This document shows positions 1-5,346 of a DNA stretch of 5,346 bases, in pieces. Under the pieces are notes generated by a model. It was not told the DNA's origin, did no database searches, and saw only the letters and a list, made by a program, of their open reading frames with translations. The stretch comes from an uncultured Lachnospiraceae bacterium (GTDB taxonomy: Bacteria; Bacillota; Clostridia; Lachnospirales; Lachnospiraceae), in NCBI GenBank assembly GCA_902797565.1, contig CADBTO010000034.1:1-5346 (forward strand), read 5' to 3'. The first letter of the stretch is position 1. Every line of letters starts with the position of its first letter. The position numbers and the translations under genes are program-made.

Positions 1-66
1 ACGGAAGATCGGGTTTTTGGCATTTTCGAATTAAATAGGAACGATGCAAAACCGCATCCGGCCGGC
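1..66. other. Non-coding sequence downstream of the operon's last visible gene
   Basis: No gene start or strong terminator is visible. On the minus strand, a short hairpin GATGC-GGTTTT-GCATC follows the TAA stop, but its stem is only five base pairs and no clear U-run comes directly after it. An A/T-rich stretch follows. Transcription may end here weakly or continue to genes outside the window. Confidence 0.45.
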
Positions 67-2733
67 TTACCGGTCCGTGTAGATCAGCCCGAATGTTCCC
101 GGCCCGCAATGGATCGAAATGGCAGGGGACGCCTTCTGCAAATAGACCCGTTCAAACGGCACCCGCGCCAGCACCTCGTCACGGATCCGTTCCACCTCTG
201 CCTGCTTCATCCCCACATAGGTCAGGAACAGCACGGACGTATCAATCTCCTCCGGCCTCCGGAGCGCTTTCCGGATATAGGCCTGCTTCGCCTGCCTGCT
301 GCCGCCCACCAGAATCCTTACCACCTGCATAAAGCCTCCGCGCATTTCGATCACCGGATGCAGCATGAATGCCTCGCAGATTTTATGGAGCTGCTGCGAA
401 ATCTCCCCGCTCCGGTACAAATACTCAGTTTCATCGACAACGAAGCTGGTCTGGACCCTGTCCCGTACATGCTCCAGTTCCTGGATGATCTGTGCCGTGT
501 CAAGCACCCTGGCATCCGCCAGTTCTTTTGCCTTCAATACCAAAAGCCCCGTCCCGCCGGATACATGTCCGGAGTCAAAAACATTGACATTATAGAACGC
601 AAGCGAAGCTTCGCTGGCATTTTCATACCCTCTGCTGATTGATTTTGCAATCGAAACATGGATCATATGCTGTGCACCGGTTAGCTGGCGCGAAAAGAAT
701 TCTTCGTATTCCGGCACACCGGGAGCCTCGCTCCTGGCACTTGCCATCTTGTCCTGCAGGTATCGGATTACGACATCCCCTTCCGCCTCCACGCCATCCC
801 AGAACACACCATCGTTTATATATACCCGATACGGAAGAACCGGAATCTGCAAGTCCTCCAAAAGTTCCTCCGGAAGATCGGACAGGCTGTCTGTCGTGAT
901 CATCAGCGGAATATCCCGGCGCATTTCCCAGACGATATCGTCCACAGAAAATGTATCTTCTTCCTGGATCTTGACGCGCACCAGTTCTTCCGGAAGCAAT
1001 TCCAGAAGTGTCTTCTCCAGAAGCGACGCTTCAACCGGCTTGACCAGATAGGCATCAAACCCTTCCCGACGGTACAGTACCTGGTTCTGGCTTCCCGCAT
1101 TCGCTGTCAGCGCAACCACCGGCGTATCCCGGTTCAATCCGCCGGACTGCTCACGAAGCGCATGCAAACAGGCGATTCCGTCCATCTCCGGCATCATGTG
1201 ATCCATAAAAATCACATCATAATGAACTCGCCACGCAAGATCCAGACACGCCTGCCCACTCTCTGCCGTATCAACCTGAACCTGTGTCTCACGCAGCAGT
1301 TTGCTGGCCACCAGCAGATTCACCGAATTGTCATCCACAATCAGCACACGCGCATCCGGCGCCTCAAAGCTCTGACGATAGACTTCACGGTCCGCCCCCT
1401 GCAGCACTTTGGCAGGATCAAACTCGCCGATCACGTCCGCATCCACCACTTCCTGTTCAATGGATACCACAAAGGATGAGCCCTTTGTATAGACACTGTT
1501 CACGGAAATATTCCCACCCAGCAGATCCACCAGCTGCCGGACAATCGAAAGTCCGAGTCCGGTTCCTTCGATATATTTGTTTTTCTCCACATCTTCCCGG
1601 CGGAACGCATCAAACAGATGCGGGATGCTTTCCTTCCGGATCCCCATACCGGTATCCTCTACCGAATAAGTCACCAGCACCCTGCCTTTTTCCGTTTCCC
1701 TGCAATGGACAGAAAGGGAAACCCTGCCTTCCTGCGTATACTTGACTGCATTGTTCAGCAGATTGATTAAAATCTGTTTTATTCGAACTTCATCAGAAAA
1801 CATTCTGGAAGGCAAGCTTGGATCCACATCCACGCCAAACTGCAGCCCCTTCTCAGCCGCGCGCACACAGACCATATTGACAATTTCAGAAAGCATATTC
1901 GCCACATCATACGGCGCCAGGACAATCTCCATATTCCCGGATTCAATCTTGGACATATCCAGGATATCATTGATAATCGAAAGCAGGATCTTTGACGCAG
2001 ACTCGATATTCCGCGCATCTTCCGCCACCTCGTCCGAAATGTCTTCCCGAAGGATCATTTCATTGAGACCAATGATTGTATTGATTGGTGTCCGGATCTC
2101 ATGACTCATACTGGAAAAAAAGCGGTTCTGCGTCCGGTTCAGCTCCTCGATCTCTTCACTCTTTTTTTGTGATTTCTCCATTTCCCCGGTCAGGATCCGG
2201 ATCGGAAGCCACACCATCACACTCATCAGCGAACATACCAGAACCAGGGACACATACGCATCAATATACGCACCCGCACGGTCATGCTCCGTGATCCAAG
2301 ACGGGTTCAGATATGCCAGCAGATAACAGCACGTCCCTACAAGGATTTCACAGGCCTGGAAAACAACCCTTGTCTTCCCAATCAGGATCACACTGATAAA
2401 CAACAGTGTAAGGATAAACCAGATCGGCGTCCCTCCATTGATCCCCCCGCCCGTGAAGAACGTAAGCGGAAGAAGAAGAAAGATCAGAAGTGCAGAGATA
2501 ATCGCTGCAACCATCTGTATCTTTTTGTATCGGACTGCAACCCATGCCAGGATACACATAACCACAAATCCAGTGCCCAGTGCAGCCAGATCGACCGCGC
2601 TTTCCCCGATGCAGACACCTGCCAGAAAAAGCAGCAGCGTTGCTGTCAATGCATGGACCGCAAATACGATAAACAGCCGTTCCTGGATCGAACGTGCCTC
2701 ATCATTGACCAAAGCGACCAATCGTTTCATCAT
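67..2733 (-). CDS. Membrane-bound hybrid histidine kinase-receiver fused to a DegV (fatty-acid-binding-type) domain
   Basis: A sensor kinase of 888 residues with an unusual output end. Six hydrophobic helices (about 19-44, 47-67, 70-94, 103-120, 123-143, 157-180) include a glycine-rich GGGINGG turn at 96-102. A charged coiled-coil (181-203) joins the HisKA domain, SMSHEIRTPIN, with acceptor H211. The ATPase domain has NLLNNAVKYT (N328), DTGMG (360-364) and GTGLGL (390-395). The receiver (~461-581) is canonical: D467/D468, phospho-Asp D511 in FMDHMMPEMDG, T543 and K565. A short linker (582-607) leads to a DegV domain (608-888) with TTDSLSDLP, YENA, FDSGHVSGGTG, YLYRSGEI and HCGPG motifs; about 280 residues is the usual length of a free-standing DegV/FakB protein. 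DegV proteins bind fatty acids, and FakB presents them to the kinase FakA; whether this copy does so is unknown. The start has a good ribosome site and overlaps the upstream stop, which favours translational coupling. There is no Hpt and no DNA-binding domain. Confidence 0.95.
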   Translation of the reverse strand: MMKRLVALVNDEARSIQERLFIVFAVHALTATLLLFLAGVCIGESAVDLAALGTGFVVMCILAWVAVRYKKIQMVAAIISALLIFLLLPLTFFTGGGINGGTPIWFILTLLFISVILIGKTRVVFQACEILVGTCCYLLAYLNPSWITEHDRAGAYIDAYVSLVLVCSLMSVMVWLPIRILTGEMEKSQKKSEEIEELNRTQNRFFSSMSHEIRTPINTIIGLNEMILREDISDEVAEDARNIESASKILLSIINDILDMSKIESGNMEIVLAPYDVANMLSEIVNMVCVRAAEKGLQFGVDVDPSLPSRMFSDEVRIKQILINLLNNAVKYTQEGRVSLSVHCRETEKGRVLVTYSVEDTGMGIRKESIPHLFDAFRREDVEKNKYIEGTGLGLSIVRQLVDLLGGNISVNSVYTKGSSFVVSIEQEVVDADVIGEFDPAKVLQGADREVYRQSFEAPDARVLIVDDNSVNLLVASKLLRETQVQVDTAESGQACLDLAWRVHYDVIFMDHMMPEMDGIACLHALREQSGGLNRDTPVVALTANAGSQNQVLYRREGFDAYLVKPVEASLLEKTLLELLPEELVRVKIQEEDTFSVDDIVWEMRRDIPLMITTDSLSDLPEELLEDLQIPVLPYRVYINDGVFWDGVEAEGDVVIRYLQDKMASARSEAPGVPEYEEFFSRQLTGAQHMIHVSIAKSISRGYENASEASLAFYNVNVFDSGHVSGGTGLLVLKAKELADARVLDTAQIIQELEHVRDRVQTSFVVDETEYLYRSGEISQQLHKICEAFMLHPVIEMRGGFMQVVRILVGGSRQAKQAYIRKALRRPEEIDTSVLFLTYVGMKQAEVERIRDEVLARVPFERVYLQKASPAISIHCGPGTFGLIYTDR
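70..912 (-). other. DegV/EDD domain-coding segment at the 3' end of the second kinase gene
   Basis: This segment encodes residues 608-888. It begins with the strand and loop ITTDSLSDLP (612-621), typical of DegV N-termini. It continues with SEAP (668-671) where the family often has TSQP or TSAP, a divergent SIAKSISRGYENA block (694-706) where the family usually has an ISS-x-LSGTY-type block, FDSGHVSGG (719-727), YLYRSGEI (771-778) where GGRI is usual, HPVI (792-795) where KPIL is usual, and ends with IHCGPGTFG (874-882). The His of HxGPG and a hydroxyl residue at the TSQP position, associated with fatty acid carboxylate binding in this family, are kept (H875, S668). The frame runs on from the receiver without a stop, and the ATG codons near the junction (M604, M611) lack a well-spaced Shine-Dalgarno. 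It therefore looks like a genuine fusion rather than a separate gene. The assignment to the family is firm; ligand binding is inferred. Confidence 0.9.
991..1353 (-). other. Receiver domain-coding segment of the second kinase
   Basis: This encodes residues 461-581 and lies directly before the DegV segment. All residues needed for phosphotransfer are present: the acidic pair D467/D468 in VLIVDDNSVN, the acceptor D511 in FMDHMMPEMDG, T543 in ALTANA and K565 in LVKP. It should accept phosphate from H211 of the same protein or from an Hpt domain. Its position suggests that its phosphorylation state is transmitted to, or read from, the DegV domain. Confidence 0.92.
2730..2733 (-). other. ATGA stop-start overlap between the two kinase genes
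   Basis: The upstream TGA (2732-2730) and the downstream ATG (2733-2731) share bases in an ATGA. This is a common arrangement for translationally coupled genes whose products are needed in similar amounts, and it supports a single transcript. Confidence 0.9.
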
Positions 2734-5345
2734 GATGCCTTCCCTCCCGCCATTTGCGGCTTCGGATCAAACTCGATGCTATGGCCTTCCGATTCCTCTG
2801 TATCTTCCCCAAACTCCTCCACGATGAGATCCATCAGCTGTCCATAGAGCCGCAGGAACGCACCGTGCATCTCACGCATCTCCCTGGTTGGAAGTTCCGA
2901 AGCGCCTGCTTTATTTTTTGATGAAAGCTCCAGGAATCTTGCTTTTTCAAATAATTCATTCGAACCAAGGATCTTGGATGTGCTTTTGACTGCATGGATC
3001 CGGATGCTGTAATTCCCCCAATCCCCACTTTCATAATAACGTTCCAGCTCCGCAAGCTTCTGTTTCCGGTTCTTTGCGTATTCCAGCAGCAGCAGGATAT
3101 AAAAGTCTGCTTCATTGTTGCAGTATCCCATGCCCTGATCTAGGTCCACACCAAATTCCGCAAGCCTGTCAAATCGATTTTGCCCTTCTTCATGTGCACC
3201 CAATCCCGCATCCCCGGAATACACGGCAGGCTCTCCCTGTCTTTCTCCTGACTTCGTTTCCTCATGAATTGGCTGTTCTGTTTCTTTTGTATATAGAATC
3301 ACTGTTTCCGGCAAGATGCGTTTCAACACCCGTTCCAGATCCGTTATCTCAATCGGCTTCGCTACAAACCCGTCAAACCCAACCGAAAGAAACATTTCTT
3401 TTGCGGAACTGATTGCATTGGCTGTCAGTGCAACAATCTTCGGATCCTTTTTCTCTTTTGCCGCATCCTGCCGAATCCGTTTCATCGCCTCAACACCATC
3501 CATCCCCGGCATCATATGATCCATAAAAATAATATCATAATCCGTCTCTCTGCACAAGGAGATCCCTTCATCTCCACTGGACGCGGTCGTCACAGCCATT
3601 CCATACGCCTCAAAGATTCCTCTGGCAACCAGTAGATTCATCGGTTCAGCATCCACCATCAGTACACGGACACCCGGACAGCTCAGCTTTCCTTCTCCCA
3701 CTGTGTCTGCCTCGTCTGACGTCCGGTTCAGAAAATGCGCGATCTGCCCGCCATAAAAGCGCTTCGGGAGCAGCGTCATCCGCCTCCCCACCTTCTCCGG
3801 TACACTCTGATCCGCCACGACCGCGATCTGGATCCCCCGTGCAAGCTGTTCCAGATACTCCCTGTTTTCAAGATACTTGTCCACCCCAACAAACAGGTGG
3901 GTAATCCGGGACGTCGCCGCCAGTTTCTCCAGTTCCTCCCGCGTCTGCACCTTGTGGTACGCAATCGAAAGCCCGCTTACCAAATGCGCAATCATTGCCG
4001 CATAGTACTCCCGCACACCAGGATGCCTTGCCTTCGCGTAATCAAAAAATCCTGCTGCAAAACAATGTTCTTTGTCACGGATAGAGATCGCCGGTTCCGG
4101 ACTGCCCACCTTCTGTGGAAGACTGACCCGGACCGTTGTCCCCTCTGACGGTTTGCTGGCAATCGAAAGGACACCACCCATGGCCTTGACAAACCCATTC
4201 ACAATCGATATCCCCAGTCCCAGTCCACCTGCCGTCCGTGAGTGTCCCGAATCTGATTGATAGAATTTCTCATAAACGCGCTCGACCACATCCTCCGTCA
4301 TTCCGATCCCGGTATCTTTCACCTCCAGAACCAGGTTGACCCCATACTCCCTCGATATCGAATAAAGGTGTACATAGACCCCGCCCTCTTTTGTAAATTT
4401 GAATCCATTTCCGATCAGATGCCAGAGGATCTTCCGGATCTTTGCCGCATCCCCCACCAGTTCCGCAGGGATATCCGGTTCCAGATCAATCACCAAAGAA
4501 AGCCCGTAATCCTCCAGATATGTCAGCTGGGCCATCAGGTCATTCACCAGAGAATCAACCATATAGTCCTCCTGTGTGACCACGAGCTTTCCCATATCAA
4601 TCTCTGTCAGATCCAGAATATCCCCGATCTGTTCTGCCACCCGGTGGCCCGCTTTAGATATTGCTTCAAGCCGCTCCACAACCCGGGCAGGAAGCCCGGA
4701 TTTCTCCAATACCGCAGACAATCCCATGACAGCGTTGATCGGCGTCCGGATTTCATGAGACACATTCGCAAGAAACTGATTCACCCGTTCGTTTTCCTCT
4801 GCCAGCGCCTCAACCTTTTCCAAAAAACTCTGTTCCGTATGCTTCCATACCTCTTCAATCCTGCTTACAAGGATATATGCGAGCACGGTCATCGCAAAAT
4901 GCCATCCTGTCCGAACCAGGCGCGAAGGTTCAAAAGAAAACCCTTCTATTCCGCCGACGATGACCATATGCCCTGCCATTCCGGCCAGACCGCCCACCAA
5001 CCCGAAGATCGCAAGCGGTTTTTCTCCCGTGAAAGCAAAAATGAGCGTCATAATGATGATCATTGCCGCACAATCCGATACCCGGTCCATGCTCACAGCA
5101 TAATAGAAAATCAGGAAGGTAAAAAATCCGCCGCCCAGATAAAGCTGCACCAGTTCCGGCAGCCGATGAAGCACATATATCACCCAGCAAAGTACCGTCC
5201 CTGTCAGAATCACAGGCAGCATCCAGACCTCCCATTCCAGCATCCGGTTCAACAAAACCAGTACCAGCGCAAAGATCCCCATGGTGACCAGAAGCATCAG
5301 ATGTACCGTTTTCAGCATTTCATTTTTTTCTATTTGCCGCGTCAC
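2730..5345 (-). CDS. Membrane-bound hybrid histidine kinase with degenerate receiver, receiver and C-terminal Hpt domain
   Basis: Probable multistep phosphorelay sensor kinase of 871 residues at the cytoplasmic membrane. About six hydrophobic helices (roughly residues 11-34, 40-60, 66-85, 92-106, 111-132, 146-161) with short loops lead into a coiled-coil linker (165-190). The HisKA domain has NVSHEIRTPIN with phospho-acceptor H197. The ATPase domain shows the N box (N313), DTGIGM (344-349) and GGLGLG (373-378). Residues ~418-541 resemble a receiver that lacks the catalytic residues. A receiver follows (~558-675) with D609 in FMDHMMPGMDG, T641 and K663; the second residue of its acidic pair is A566. 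A variable linker precedes an Hpt domain (~730-845) with HAVKSTSKILG, acceptor H784. The TGA stop overlaps the next start. The start used is a GTG one base from the window edge, so its ribosome site is not visible. The next ATG (M10, 5316-5318) lacks a Shine-Dalgarno and would still keep the first helix. The true start may lie outside the window. The kinase class is certain; the signal and target are unknown. Confidence 0.93.
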   Translation of the reverse strand: MTRQIEKNEMLKTVHLMLLVTMGIFALVLVLLNRMLEWEVWMLPVILTGTVLCWVIYVLHRLPELVQLYLGGGFFTFLIFYYAVSMDRVSDCAAMIIIMTLIFAFTGEKPLAIFGLVGGLAGMAGHMVIVGGIEGFSFEPSRLVRTGWHFAMTVLAYILVSRIEEVWKHTEQSFLEKVEALAEENERVNQFLANVSHEIRTPINAVMGLSAVLEKSGLPARVVERLEAISKAGHRVAEQIGDILDLTEIDMGKLVVTQEDYMVDSLVNDLMAQLTYLEDYGLSLVIDLEPDIPAELVGDAAKIRKILWHLIGNGFKFTKEGGVYVHLYSISREYGVNLVLEVKDTGIGMTEDVVERVYEKFYQSDSGHSRTAGGLGLGISIVNGFVKAMGGVLSIASKPSEGTTVRVSLPQKVGSPEPAISIRDKEHCFAAGFFDYAKARHPGVREYYAAMIAHLVSGLSIAYHKVQTREELEKLAATSRITHLFVGVDKYLENREYLEQLARGIQIAVVADQSVPEKVGRRMTLLPKRFYGGQIAHFLNRTSDEADTVGEGKLSCPGVRVLMVDAEPMNLLVARGIFEAYGMAVTTASSGDEGISLCRETDYDIIFMDHMMPGMDGVEAMKRIRQDAAKEKKDPKIVALTANAISSAKEMFLSVGFDGFVAKPIEITDLERVLKRILPETVILYTKETEQPIHEETKSGERQGEPAVYSGDAGLGAHEEGQNRFDRLAEFGVDLDQGMGYCNNEADFYILLLLEYAKNRKQKLAELERYYESGDWGNYSIRIHAVKSTSKILGSNELFEKARFLELSSKNKAGASELPTREMREMHGAFLRLYGQLMDLIVEEFGEDTEESEGHSIEFDPKPQMAGGKAS
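2742..2748 (-). promoter_or_regulatory. Ribosome binding site of the second kinase gene
   Basis: On the minus strand the sequence GGGAGGG ends eight bases before the ATG at 2733-2731, a good Shine-Dalgarno match at good spacing. It lies inside the last codons of the upstream gene. A second ATG follows at once (MM); the spacing favours the first. The site and the ATGA overlap together support this start and suggest both coupled and independent initiation. Confidence 0.8.
2811..3158 (-). other. Hpt (histidine phosphotransfer) domain-coding segment of the first kinase
   Basis: This encodes about residues 730-845. The signature is IRIHAVKSTSKILG followed by a helix ending near FLE, matching the H-x-x-K-(G/S)-x-S-x-x-x-G pattern of Hpt helices, with H784 as phosphate acceptor and K787 after it. 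The preceding GVDLDQGMGYCNNEADFY segment fits the usual start of Hpt domains in hybrid kinases. It is joined to the receiver by a long low-complexity charged linker (about 680-725). It could pass phosphate from D609 to a separate regulator, or exchange it with the receiver of the co-encoded kinase. Confidence 0.87.
3321..3674 (-). other. Receiver domain-coding segment of the first kinase, with altered acidic pocket
   Basis: This encodes about residues 558-675. The acceptor D609 (FMDHMMPGMDG), T641 (ALTANA) and K663 (VAKP) are present. The acidic pair at the end of the first strand, normally DD or DE, reads D565-A566, followed by E567. The Ala codon is GCT, one base from GAT (Asp). The substituted position is the one that directly coordinates the Mg2+ ion in CheY-like receivers, so phosphorylation may be weaker or E567 may compensate. 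Confidence 0.85.
3723..4094 (-). other. Degenerate receiver-like segment of the first kinase
   Basis: This encodes about residues 418-541, between the ATPase domain and the true receiver. An alternating pattern of hydrophobic strands and helices can be seen (LSIAYHKV, THLFVGVD, QIAVVADQ, LLPKRFYGGQIAHFLN), in the order expected of a receiver. There is no acidic pair at the first strand, and the third strand ends FVGVDKY instead of carrying a clear phospho-Asp site. The LLPKRFYGG stretch recalls the Lys-Pro end of a receiver. It is best read as a non-phosphorylated pseudo-receiver with a structural role. The fold is inferred from pattern only. Confidence 0.6.
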
Positions 5346-5346
5346 T

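Noticed and set aside
1..69. Possible rho-independent terminator after the second kinase gene
   Set aside because: The hairpins visible on the minus strand (GATGC/GCATC, and CCGG-TAAG-CCGG over the stop codon) have stems of only four or five pairs and lack a following run of T. They are too weak to call.
109..642. Open frame on the plus strand opposite the DegV-coding segment
   Set aside because: Its product is rich in Pro, His, Arg and Cys with no recognisable domain, and it lies wholly antisense to a well-supported coding region.
901..924. Internal start that would give a free-standing DegV protein (M604 or M611)
   Set aside because: No Shine-Dalgarno lies at proper distance; the nearest GGGAA directly abuts M604. 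The region reads as a continuous linker.
2456..2490. Purine-rich repeat-like stretch on the plus strand
   Set aside because: It is the complement of Leu/Ile/Phe codons in a membrane helix of the second kinase, and is explained by coding content.
2284..2847. Plus-strand open frame of 187 codons across the gene junction
   Set aside because: It is antisense to the membrane-helix coding region, and its Cys-, Asp- and Lys-rich composition is what reversed hydrophobic codons give. No family features or ribosome site support it.
5316..5345. Alternative start of the first kinase at ATG 5318-5316
   Set aside because: There is no Shine-Dalgarno upstream, only an A-rich stretch with seven A residues. 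The GTG at 5345 or a start beyond the window cannot be excluded, so the longest visible frame was kept.
1..5346. CRISPR arrays, tRNA or rRNA genes, insertion sequences, riboswitches
   Set aside because: No repeat-spacer pattern, terminal inverted repeats, transposase or structured RNA was seen. Almost every base is accounted for by two coding regions.

Overview
The window holds two large genes, both on the minus strand, that fill almost all of it. Both encode membrane-anchored hybrid histidine kinases, and they overlap by four bases (ATGA), so they look like consecutive genes of one operon transcribed from the high-coordinate end toward base 1. Base composition close to 50% G+C by eye, the Shine-Dalgarno-type ribosome binding site, and the style of the proteins (six-helix membrane sensors, EIRTPIN His boxes, FMDHMMP receiver motifs, a degenerate receiver, a DegV domain) suggest a Gram-positive anaerobe of the class Clostridia, perhaps Lachnospiraceae. 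That placement is an inference from protein style, not a search result.

Layout in transcription order. The upstream gene (2730-5345) encodes a kinase with about six membrane helices, a coiled-coil linker, a His-kinase core (phospho-His H197), a degenerate receiver-like segment, a receiver (phospho-Asp D609) with an altered acidic pocket, and a C-terminal Hpt domain (H784). Its start lies one base from the window edge, so its true N-terminus cannot be settled here. The downstream gene (67-2733) encodes a second kinase with six membrane helices, a complete His-kinase core (H211), a canonical receiver (D511) and, in the same frame with no internal restart signal, a full-length DegV-family domain of about 280 residues. 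DegV/FakB proteins bind a fatty acid in the Firmicutes fatty acid kinase system. Bases 1-66 are downstream non-coding sequence with no convincing terminator.

How they may work together (inference): the first kinase carries an Hpt module and the second has none, so the Hpt could shuttle phosphate to or from the second kinase's receiver or to a regulator outside the window. No DNA-binding response regulator is visible. Neither kinase has a large extracytoplasmic sensor domain, so the input is probably sensed within the membrane. The DegV domain adds a potential lipid-binding site to the signalling protein. The covalent link between a two-component receiver and a fatty-acid-binding-type domain is the most interesting feature of the window.
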